DNA from: Tetrahymena elliotti 4EA
Lineage: Eukaryota; Ciliophora; Oligohymenophorea; Hymenostomatida; Tetrahymenidae
DNA: 64,000 nt
Direction: 5' to 3'
Assembly: GCA_000231825.2 (NCBI GenBank)
Contig: JH720339.1
Coordinates: forward strand, 425,890-489,889
Below the pieces are notes generated by a model. The model did not search any database. It had not been told where the DNA came from and saw only the letters and a list, made by a program, of their open reading frames with translations. Below are positions 24,098 to 36,542 of the stretch, piece by piece (the first letter of the stretch is position 1; every line of letters starts with the position of its first letter). The translations under genes were made by a program, and so were the position numbers.

Positions 24098-27000
24098 ATG
24101 AATATTGTATAGAAAAACGTTGAAGATTTTGAAATTTAAGAGCATCTATCTAGCTCAAACAATCAGAGTAACACATTTTAATGCATTGAGAAGTATTCTG
24201 GAGAAAGATTGGTAATGAAGAGACTCTTCTTCAAAACAAAGCAAGATAGGTTAGATGCTATAAGATAAATTTAGAAATATTAGTTTTTAGATTCAACCAG
24301 GTCATTAAGGTCATAAGAAGATGGATTTGATAATAACTTTTACATTTAAAGAACTCAAGAATATCCAGAAAATAATTATATAAATAAATATAAATACTAT
24401 GCAATAGATTAAAGATTAGATACTATAGATTTAATGTTATTTTAAGAGCCTTTGTAGCAGTCTTTGCAGGAAAAGATATAAAAAAAATCTAGATTTGAAG
24501 ATTATTTTTCTTCAAATGAAATGAAATGCCTTGTTAAATCTATTTTTTCAGCACTTGAATATATGGATAATAGATCCCTTGCACATTTTAATTTAAAACC
24601 ATCTAATATATTATTTACAAGCACCTTTGAGCAAGATTTCTATAAAGTTAGTGATTATGGCTTGGAAAGCACAGATTAGGCATCAAAATAAATTTGGGAA
24701 GTTCCAGAAATGTTAGAAGGAGGTGGCTATGGCTAAGATGTATTCAATATGTATAATTATGAAACCTTCAAAGAAGCATAGAACAGAAGATAATTTAATT
24801 CCTTAAATCCAAATCATTCTGAATACGATCCAATCAAATTTGATGTTTTTCGTCTTGGCTTGATTATCATCCAAGCTGCAACTTTTATTAGTAATGAATA
24901 ATTGCAATATTTTAAGTCAGACGATGATGTAGAAAATTAAGTAAGAATTAATATTGAGATTAAAAAATATAAAATTAATTAATTATTTTTTGATTATAAA
25001 ATAAAAAAATTCAGTAATTCAAAGATGATATTTTGGAAACAATTAAGCAAAGGTATGATAATGATTTGCATGATTTAGTTGTTAGGATGATTAATATTAA
25101 TCATGTTTTGAGACCCTATCCTTCTACTCTAAAGAAATAAATCCTCTAATATCTGCAATCAAAATATGTATTTCTTGGAGGACCTCAAGGCAAAGGCCCA
25201 CAAGATAATTTAAGTATATTAAAGATATTTTTAGACTTTCAATTTATATTTAAAAAATAATTTTAAAAGATAAAAAATTTTGTAGTGAAATTTATCAAAG
25301 AATTTTGAATGCAATTCTGGCTAAAAAGAAAACACCTGAACTCTATTTTTTAAAGTATGAAATGAACAAAGGTTTGAGGACCATTTAGTTATAAAATTTT
25401 GAGAGAGCAATTAGAAATCTTTAACTTTCTTTAACACCTTATGAATAAGAATTACTGATAAAGTCTTTATAAACCGACAAATACAACATGCTCTAAATTT
25501 CATCATGTAAATTTAAATAATTATTATTTGAAATTTAATAAATTATTTTTTTAAATAGTGGTCAATACTGAAAATAGTAAAGCCTTTCTAGTTGAAGTAA
25601 ATTTATTATCTAAAATTAAGGAATATAATTATTATGAATAAAATAGATTGAAGATAAACAAAGAATAAAATAATTTAGTTAATAAGATGAAGTTACTTAT
25701 GTAAAAGGAATTCTAGAATTAAATAAAGAGCTTAACAGGAAAGGTATAGCTTTAAGTTATATTCTTGAAGATAATAAAAGAATTAGTATTGAGTTTCTTG
25801 AAAAAGATGATTTCAATTTTTAGTTTAAGTTACACTAGGTTTAATTGCCTGAGTTCTTACTTGATTTGATATATAGAAAATTTAATATCAATAATGATGG
25901 TTTGATAGCATGCTAAGTATTTATTGATGATTTTATAGCTTAAACTTAAGGTAATATTTTAAATATTCTAATTTCTTTTGCCTCTTCTTCTCATCCTTAA
26001 TTAAGAATAGGTGAAAGAGAAACTTAAAATAAATTTAAAAAATAATATTAAAAAATTTTTAAATTAATTAAAATGATAAGTTTCTGATGACGAGTATCTT
26101 AAAGTAGTTAGATAAATATTTAATATTATCAGAGAAAAATATTTAACTCTTGAGAATTTTTTCAAGTCGTATGATAATAAGAATTAAAAATATATTGTTG
26201 AGGCTGACTTTAAGGAATTTCTCGAAGAAACATGTTTTACAGTTCCAGAGAAATTGTATTCATTAATTGCAGAGAATTTAATGACAAATAGTGATGAAAA
26301 AATCTATCTTTTGAATTTATATTAATTTTTCAACTAAATTATTACAGAATTGCTTTCAGCTTTCTTTAATAAATTAATTTCGGATCTTTAAGGATAAAAC
26401 TTAAATCTTTAAAAAATCTTCTAAGATAACTGCAGCACTTAAAATCCATTTGTAATATAAATAGAAAAAATTGGCTAATCTTTAAATGTTCTAAGTAATT
26501 AATTTGTTTCTTTTAAATGAATAAAAATAAATTACATTATAACTAAAATAGCAAATGAGACAAGGTAGTATATTAGGCAAGATGAGTTAGCTTTTATTTT
26601 CAATATACTTGGTATAAGAAAAGATATTCATGGATAAGTTAATTATGAAAATATGTGTTAGAGTTTTTATGAATGGTGTGAGGAAAATGAAATTAGATCA
26701 ACAGATCATTTATGTGATTATAAATTAATTAAAAAAATTAGAACTTAAAAGGATGAACTATAAACTGTAAAAGGTAAAATTGGCCTATTATCTTTTTAAA
26801 TAGCAACTAGGCTGAAAAGATTCAAACAGGAAGATGTGATAGCTTTTTTTAGAATATAAAAATCTAAAGATCCTCTCATGTCCTTTTAAGAATTTAACTA
26901 GAAAATATAAGTTATAATGAAACTTAAAGAAGAAGATAGCATTTTGATATTTAAGCACTTAGATAAACTAAACATAAAAGCAGTTTCAAGCATCATGTTT

Positions 27001-30000
27001 TTACAGTTTGCTTAATTTAATATTGAATATCTTGAAGAAGAGATAGAAACTAAACTGATTAAAGGAATGGATGCAAAAATATTTAATCGCCATGAAAAAT
27101 TTATTGAAGAGATCCTCTCATTCTTAGAAGAAAAAAATGAAACTATTGACAGCTATTTTGCATCTGATTCTGGTTACATTCACACGGTTAATTTCAGGTA
27201 AATTCTTCTTTTTATTTGTTAAATTTTTTTTATCTCAATAAAAAAACTCAAAACTTCTGAATTGTTTTTAATCTTAATATAACAAAAGATATATGCTGAT
27301 AGATTTAGATATAAATCTAACATACTACAAAGATGATTTAAATGATTTGATATCTACTTTATCAATCCCTTCTGATCCAAATAATATTAACATAGAATTA
27401 TTTCGTGACATTATGTTATACTTCTAACAACACAAAGCCAAAAAAAATGCCCTCAAAGGAGATGGTATTGAATTCGAAAACATTCATTTTGCTATTTAAT
27501 GGTTTATCTAAATTTATAATTAATTAAATTTGATGAACCTCAACTTTGATAAAACCTTTTTAAGGTATGAGGATCGCAACCACGAAATCTCATTAATTGT
27601 AAATATATTTTTTCTTATTGAAAAATATTTAATAAGTCCAACAAATAAAAAGATTTAATTTTATTAAAATAGAATATGGATCATGTTATTTTTAATACTT
27701 TGAAACTTAAAAGAGATTATGCCTATATTTTCTTTTAGAAATTTGTTTAGAAGGATAAAGAATATGCTTCGCTACATAAAATAAAGTAAGGCCTTGATAA
27801 AGAGGAGCTATCTTTAAAAGGTTTGAAGGAAATAACTTTATTAACTAGATAACAGAGTATCAGCATAGATTAATTATTTGTGAGGTTTAATACAAATCAT
27901 GACTCTACTATTGACATAAATGAATTCAAAGAAATGGCTAGAATTATTCATCCTACATTGCCTGAAGAAGTAATCAATCATATATTCTTACGTATAGATC
28001 TTTCTGGAGATGGTTATATAACAGCCCGTGAATTTAAATAATCTCTGTTTGGCTCAATTTCTGAATTTATTTAAGAAGATGAAACACAATTCCATGCTTT
28101 GTTTATAGAAGAATTATAAATGTATGAAATCTTATTCATTGGCTTTATTAATCTCATTTTTATATACCAAAAGCTCTCTGATGAGATAAAACTTGAGTCT
28201 AGAAGATTACTTGAAAGATATTAACTTTAAAGGTGTTATATTAATATCTGAATTTCTCAATAAATTGAAAAATTTAGGTTATGATATCCAAACCAATAAA
28301 CTAAAAGTAATTTATTAAGCATTATCACATAAAATAACTTTTTTAAATGCTATAATTAAAAAGGTTGATTCTCTTTTGAGTAGAATCAAGAAAGATGAAA
28401 ATACAATCTACTTCTTAGAACTTAAATCTGTTTTTCTTGAATATAAAAAAGATGAAACAGAGCTGAGAAGAAAAGGTCTGATAACTGAGCAAGAAGAAAA
28501 AAATTTACTTGCTTATGGCTAATTAATAAGAAGAGAAATGCAAAGAAATAAGCACACTTTTGATACTATCTTTAGATCAAAAAAGCTAAAGAATTCAGAA
28601 TTAATCACAGAGTAGCAAGTTAGAAATTATTTAATTTTTGATTTGGAATTGAATGATGATGCTCAAATGAAAGCATTCTTTGATCATTTGAAGAGATAAA
28701 ATTTAAATAATGTTGGGAATACTAATTCAAGTAAACTTTTATAATTTTTTAAGCTTATTCTTAAAAGATCTATTAAAATAATTAAGATTCTGGATTAGTC
28801 AATTTAGATGACCTTGAAAGACTTATTTATGGGTACAAATCTCAAGACGAAATTAAGAAAGCTGCAAATCAAAAAGATTATCATGTAAAGTTTGAGACAT
28901 AAGAAGCTAAGAAATATGCAATCACTTTAAATCAAAATTTATTAGATGAATTGATTTAGTTCATAACAAAAAATAATTACATCAAAAAAGAATTAGATGA
29001 AATAGATTCTTCTTCAAGAAAGTAGATAGAAAGAAGATCAGGCTAAGTAACAGCAGAAGAATTTAAAAAGGTTTTAAATGAAGCTGGAAGGTATAAATTA
29101 AAAATAATTTTCCTTTTAAATTAAAATGAGCTGTTCTATTAATTTTAATTAGGTATGCTAGAATGGAAGATGTAGTATAACTAGCTAATTACTTTGGTTG
29201 TAATAATGATGGAATTTTTTTTTATAAGCGTTTGTTAGAAGAAATAGAAAGGGAAACTAAAATTAGACATGTGCAAACAAATAAAGACATGTCTGTTAGA
29301 GATTTTCCAATTGAATTTAAATAGTTCTGTATTAAATTAAAAAAAATGTTAAATGAAAGAGGTTTGAATGTGATTGATTTAATTAAAAAATATTATAAAA
29401 GCATTACAGATAATTGGGTTTATGAAAGTGATTTATGGTATGCTTTTAAAGTTGAATAAATTCATATTGAATACGAACAGACAAGATAATTAGTTTAGCA
29501 ATTACCATACAGAAATGGCAAAATCGATTATAAAATTATGAATGAACTTATTTTTGACTACTTCAAAGATGAAAATAGACTATCCACTTAAGATAGCTAT
29601 CAAGATGAAGAAGAATATCTCTAGGGAGGTTAAAAAGTAATAAATGCATTTAGCTATTATTATTAAGTTTATTAATAAAAAACTTTGTTATTTAGGTTAG
29701 AATGATTATTACTGAGGATGTTCGCGATCTATTCAGAGAAATAAGAAAAGAATTTTAATCATATATGTAGAGAGAAAATATTCCTTTGCTTGTACTTTTC
29801 AAAAGATTAGATTTAGAAAATGATGATTTGTTATCTTTTGGAGACTTCTTGAAAGGAGTTAGTTCCTTATTTCCCAATGTCAATTTGTCAAACTTAGAAT
29901 TAGTTTAGGCTGTATTCAATAAGTTTGATAAAAATCACGATACAAATATTGATTACTAAGAATTTAAGGCTGCTGTATTAGAGGACTAAAGAGATGTCTA

Positions 30001-33000
30001 AGTCAAGCCTCTTCTGAAAAAAATAAAAAATGTAATTTGCAATCAACAATAATTTCAATCAAAAATTCTTATCAAAAATAATTTTAACAGATTTTAGACT
30101 TGAAAACGGAGGAATAAATTACAGCTTAATTTGAAAGAATGGACTCAGATAAAAGTGGAACAATAGGCTTTGGTGAATTTAGCTAAACATTAAAAGAAAT
30201 TGATTTCCGTTTCACTTAAGAAGAAATATTAGTATAAAATTAGCTTTATTTTAAAAAATTTTCCAAGCTAACAAAAAATTCAATTCAAAGAATATGATTT
30301 AGAAACAATTTGGAGTCTTTTTATCATTATTTCTTGATGTTCTCTGTGCTATTTATTAAAAAAAATATTTAAATAAAAAAAGGCACTATTTGAGTTTTTT
30401 GATAAAGAGGACAAAAAGCATATTAGTTATCACTAGTTCATATCAATTTTAAGTGATAGCCATCTAGATTTTTTGGTATGTTTATTTTTTCGTTAGTTTA
30501 AAGAAAATAAAATTTAACTTGTCTAACTAATTTAGAAAATTAGAGAAAAGATTTTTGAATATTTGAAGAATTAGAACATACCTATGGAATATTTCTTTAA
30601 AAGGTATGTGATGAGTCAACAATAATATTTTGATAATAGTGTTATGAACTATGAATAGTTCAAAAAAATGATGAGAGATCTAAGTTTTCACTTCGATGAT
30701 GGATAATTGGAGGAATTATTTTGTTATTTAGATGAAAATAAAGACTTTGAAATTTCGATTGAAGAATTTAAGAGTAAAATATTTGAATGTAAAATAGACA
30801 TCAATAAAGCACTAAGAAGTATCAGAAGATCTATTGTTTAAGCTGAATTTGATATTGAAGAGACAATGAAAAGCAAAGATATACATAAAACTGGAACTAT
30901 TCCATATCATGTATGGGTCAAGTTATTGAAGTAGTATGGAGTTGAAATTAAGCCCATAGAAATGGAAGCAATATATAAATTTTTCTCAAACAACAAAGAA
31001 AAAGAACTTGATTACATGTAAAATTTGATTAAATTTTTAATTTTCAATTTAATGTCTTTAAAATCAAAAAAGAGCCTTTATAAATGGCATGATTAGCTAA
31101 ACATACAACATTGAAGATATTTAAGAAAAAGTTCTGAAAATGTGCAAAAAATATAAAACGGAGCCAAATAAATTGTTTGAATTATTTGATGAAAAGAAGG
31201 ATGGAATGCTTGATTTGCATGAATTTGCATAAATGTTAGAAAATTTATAAATTATTCTTTCCAATTTTGAACTGAAAGAAGCTTACCAAGCCTTTGATTT
31301 AAACAAGGATGGTTAAATTAATGCTAATGAATTTAAGGCTATTATTGAAGGTAAAACATATTCTAATAAAATGTCATTGCAATAGTTAATCAGTTAAAAT
31401 TACTATCAAAAACAAAAAATGAATTATAACAACATTCATAATTTGATTTAAACTACCAACTTTGATCCTAAGGCTCCTAAATAAAGTTTAGAGAATGATA
31501 GCTAATTGAAGTAAGAATAATTCATTTAGAAATTCTTTCATTAATGTAAAAAAATAAATAATAGATAAGTGCATATCTAAACAAAATAGAAAGAATTCTA
31601 ATCTCCGAATAAGCTAGACAGCATGGTTGAATTTCAAAATTTCAGTCCAGGAAATAGTGAAATGGGTAGTCCACTTCGTTAATCTTCCATCATTAAATTT
31701 AAAGTACTACCAACTTCATCTAAAAGAAGACCTGGTCTTGAATAATTTAATTTAGACTAGTATATCTAACTTATTGTGAAATATGCTTCAGAAGATGAAA
31801 TTCCAATTTTTTAGCTATTTTCATAATTTGACGAAAAAAAGAGTTTTAAATTTTATATTACTGGAGTGTAAAAAGTATTCTAATAGCTCAGAATTGATGC
31901 AGATGAAAAGCATATTGGCTAATTCTTCCAAAGTTCTACTCTTGGTAATGATGGTTGCTTTTACTATATACCTATTTTGAAAAAAATATTATAGCCCCCA
32001 AGCTTGCTTTAGTAAATTTTGCTGTTTTCTATAAAAGCAAATAATCTCAAACCATAATAATATTTCTAATTAGTGAGAGAAAATAGTAACTCCTAAACAG
32101 TCGATATGGATCATTGGTAAATAATTTTATCTATATAATGATTTATTAAAATTAATGATAAATAGGTCTTTAGCAGAAATTATTTTCTTAAATCAAAATA
32201 TGAATTTAGATTTAGAAAGAATGTATCTCTAAGAGGCTTGGAATAATTGGCTTTTTTCTATAGGTTGCTCAGGTACAATAGATGTCAAGGAGTTTATTGA
32301 ATTGCTTGGAACAGAAGCTATCATCATGGGTGGTGAAGATGCCTTGTCTGAAGCTCATTCAGAAACAGAATTAAAAAAAGCTACAGAGGAAATTTTTACT
32401 TAATTAAGATAAATTTACATCAAATTTGGTATTAATCTTCATGATGTGTTTACAAATTTTGATGCTAAAAAAGATTATTCAATAGATTCAAAGAATTTAT
32501 AGAAAGTACTTTAAACTATTTATATATAACCAGATAAGAGTTAGCTTGATCATTTCTTTAACATTTATAAAGATCACACTGGTAAATTCAGATATGTCAA
32601 TTTGCTTAAGGAAATCTAGCAGTAAATTTAAATAAAGTTTTATTTTTTTTTCTAATTTTTTAAATTTAAAATAAATAGCTTTGATGAATTATTTAAATCA
32701 ATATTGATATTTATCATCCAAGCCAATAAGCTAAGCTATAAAAGTTTCTTTGAGACTCTTAAAAACCAAGACAATAGAAGTGTTTATTGGGGAGTTGATG
32801 AATTTGTTAAAATTTCAAAAACTTTTGGTTTCTAATTCACAAATGATGAGCTAGAATAGTTGGTATATGAGTGGGGTAAAAAAGTAAGAGGAAAACTTTC
32901 TATCTTCGATTTAGCAGTAGCACTTCATCTAAGTATTGATATTTCAGCCAAAGATATAGAAATGTTGTACAAAGAAAGAGTGAAAAAGACATTTTAAGCA

Positions 33001-36000
33001 ATCAAAGATTAATAGAGAGATATTAAATAATCTCTAGAGTAATAACAATAAATTATGAGTATGCACTTTGGAAATACAGGAAATTTTGATGAAAGTGATA
33101 AAATAAAAATTAACCACTATGTAAATGAGCTAAGTCAATATGTTAATGATCACAACTTTTTTGATCCTTTTGAATCTATGGCTAAAAATGGTTAACTCAA
33201 CTTTAATGATATTTTTGAAGCACTTAGAAATGGTTATTCTATTTTCTAAACCTAAGAAGATATCAAACTATTAGCCAGTAATAAATTCATCTTATTTTGC
33301 ATTTTAAAAATGTTAATTTCAATTTTACAAAACTGATTTGCTTTTCACAAAATCTTTCAATAAATGTAATAAAAAAATTGAAAATTTTATACTCAAATAC
33401 TTTTTTTGAATTTAATTAAAATTATTCCTCGTTTGTATTTTTTATGGATATTGATTATTATTATTTTATAATAAAAGGATGGCTGTGCTCTGATGGACCA
33501 ATTCTAATTAGTGAGTTAAGTAGATTGCTTAAATATGATAAGGAACTTAAAAAAAAGTAAGAAGAAAGAGAAAAAGAATAAATCGAGAAGATTAATTAAG
33601 GTATAAATATTGGAAATTATGCTAAAGAAGAAGTCAACATACACATGGCAGAAATAACTTTGAATGACTTAATTAATACATTTAAAAGAAATACAGATAC
33701 AATTATTAGTATTTACTTTGGAGATAAAGACTATGTTATATCAGCAAACGAATTTGTTCAAATTACTACAAATGCTTGTTCAATAATAGATCCTTACTAA
33801 GCTTTTAATTTATTTAACTTCATTGATGTTAATAACAGTGGTACTGTTACTAAAAACGAAATGCTTATGCTCTTTGGAAATGCAGTATCTAAAACAACAA
33901 AAGAAGAGTAATATGAAAAAATAAGAGTATCAAAAGATGTAAACAAACAAATTGAGTAATTAATTTACTTAAATTAATTTAAAATTATTCATTGAATTGT
34001 GAAATTTTTAATTCATAAATGAATTATGCTTAAAATAATTTATTTTTATGTTTAACAAAAAAGGAATATGTTTGTTTAAGTTGATAAAGATAAAAGTGGT
34101 TTTATAGATTATCGTGAATTTGATTAAATGTTACGTAGCATAGGAATATTTTGTAGTTAAAATGAACTTTTAAAATATTTTGCTGTTTTTGATACAAATA
34201 AGGATAGTAAAATTTCTTTTGAAGAATTTAAAGGTGTAGTTAGTGAAAAATTAATGGAAGAAGTTATGTCTGCTGAAGATATTGTAGAAGATTTGAAATT
34301 ACAATTTTAGAAAGCTGACATTAATAACACTCGTTTACTCAGCAAGCCACAATTAGGGTAAATAAACTAAATATTTAAAAAAGAAGGTTATGCACATTTT
34401 TTATTTAATAAAAAAAAAGTTAAGTGTTTTCTAACCTTGGAATCACTCTCACTACTTAAGATCTAAATGAATTATTTAAAGTAATTGATGCTGACTCATC
34501 AGGTGCTATAGACATTGATGAATTCTTGTATTTCATCAAGAGTAATGGATCACAATTCACTGGAATAGCTACAAATATTTTATTAAATGTAACATTTGCT
34601 TATTTTAATTAAATTTTAAGCTTAATTTTCCTTCAATTTTATTAGATAAGATCAGCTAAGACACTGAATATTAATGATATGAAGTCTATGTTCTCTAATT
34701 TTCCTAACAGCTTTTAAATTTCTTTTACCAAAAAGAAAAATAAAAAAAGAATTAATCTTCCTAGTGCGACTATTAAGCCAAAGCTAAATAACTATGATAT
34801 TTATGAGGGTTTTAGATACAATATGAAAGAATTAAACAACAGATATAGATCTAATTCTGTAATTGATAGATTTTTCGTCCCTCATAAGCTTAATTGTGAA
34901 ATTAAGTTAGATGTTGCAACAGGAATACCTATTCCAAAAGACTAAATAAAGCCAGCAGACATTATTAGTAGACATGTTTATGTTACATTTTTTGACACAA
35001 AAAAACATTAAATATTTGGAAATACTTGTAGAATTCCTGTTAAATGGGATCCTAACTATGAAGATAGATGGTAATCATTTATCAAATTTTTGTCTTATTT
35101 ATTTAAATTAATAAAAATAGGAATTTTAAATTTTCTGAGAATTTGATTGACAATTGCATCTTAGTTAGACACGCTAATTATGAATAGACTAGGGATATGG
35201 ATATTATGCTTTGCTTTGAATTTGTTATAAGCATTAAATTAGAAAACCAAAAGGCCACAAATCTCTAACTTTATAATAATCAATAGTCCTTAAATAAAAA
35301 TAGTATCTATGATAGTTTTGTATTAACGACACCCGACTTTGAAGTTTCTTGTTGTTATGGACTTGTTGCTCTCTATGATATTTTAAAATCAGGATCAAAA
35401 ACAATTAAACTTCATGGAGGTACTCCTATCAGAGAAATAGATATTGAAAGATAAGATATAAGTGCTCGTCGCTCCGGATGGAGAAGTGTAGTCAAAGCAG
35501 TTTCTGGCTAAATAAAAACAACTTTAAAATTTGATATCAGCAGATCATTCCCTGATGAAGAAATTTATGAAATAGCTGCTATTCCAGATACTGTAATTAT
35601 ACCTAAAAAGAGTTTGAGTTTAGTTAAATCGTTTAGGGAATATGCTGCAGCTAAATCTGTTAGACCTGATCTTACAATTAACACAAAAATGCATAATCTT
35701 ATAGAAGTAAAAACATTCTAAAGATGCATGGACTGTCCTGATATCTTATATCCTCTTTCAAAGTTCTGGAAAGAATAAGTCTAACCATTTGTAAAGGAAT
35801 ATTAAAAAGAACTTGATGTATTTGCAAGTTTAATGTAAAAATTCAATCTAATTATTTAACACAAAGGATTCAGATTTAATAACAGCGATCCTTCAGCAAC
35901 TTATTATGCATTCCCTTAAGTAACTTATTCAAGAAAAGAAATGCTTGACTAAATGTTTTAGGAATTTAAAGATTAACACTAATTAGAAGTAAGACCAAAA

Positions 36001-36319
36001 GCTAACCCAAAGACATAATAATCATCATAACAGTCTTCAAAGCCATCAAAACCTACTAATAATAATTAGTAATCTTTAATTAAAAGAATATTTCTCATTT
36101 TTTTTTTCTTTAATGAAATTTTTATTTTATTAAAAAAATTTTTAAAAATTCTTATGAATCATTTTTTTATTTAAAAGATAACTTGGATTCGATGCTCTTA
36201 ATTGTTACGAAACATTCACTATAGCTGATATCTTAAGTGATGACGAAGATAGTGATTTTGATATGTTTGAAAATTACTTTTAGCAAAAGAATAAGATATC
36301 TTAGACCTATTTACTTTGA
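24098..36319 (+). CDS. Giant pseudokinase / EF-hand array / nephrocystin-1-like protein
   Basis: About 3,483 aa from 25 exons, phase-consistent throughout (first 24098-24940, last 36178-36319). Residues 25-290 form a kinase fold with the lysine motif LVMK (K41), DYG (D186) and HFNLKPSNI in place of HRDLKPxN, so the catalytic Asp is Asn165 and activity is doubtful. At least 13 EF-hand loops follow, for example near 27885, 27995, 29930, 30145 (MDSDKSGTIGFGEF), 31185, 31290 (DLNKDGQINANEF), 34080 (VDKDKSGFIDYREF) and 34480 (DADSSGAIDIDEF). After about residue 2,980 comes a C2-like strand set (HVYVTFFDTK). Then a region like the nephrocystin-1 C-terminus: LHGGTPIREIDIE, and later MHNLIEVKTFQRC before CPDILYPLSKFWKEQV. 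Suggests a Ca2+-responsive scaffold, perhaps at the cilium base. The many small exons make individual borders uncertain, for example 25559-25596 and the optional 60-nt intron 30476-30535. The C-terminal assignment is tentative. Confidence 0.8.
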
Positions 36320-36542
36320 AATAAAATTATAAATTATTTTACATATCTTGTACATAATAACCTTAGATTTATATTATATTTATATCAAAATTTATTTATT
36401 CTATTTCATAACTAAATTACTGGAAAATTGATCATCAAATTTTGTGTTTGATAAATATCTTCAAAATAAATATTATATTTGCCAAACAATTATTTTTTAA
36501 AACTTCTTCTTTTAAAATAAACTCTTTTTTGAAAAAACTAAA

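Noticed and set aside
30232..30382. Apparent frameshift in the giant gene around an A6 run near 30250, where an EF-hand-like reading appears in another phase
   Set aside because: A single 151-nt intron from GTATAA at 30232 to AG at 30382 joins EEIL to ALFEFFDKEDKKHISYHQF in phase and completes an EF-hand, so no frameshift is needed.
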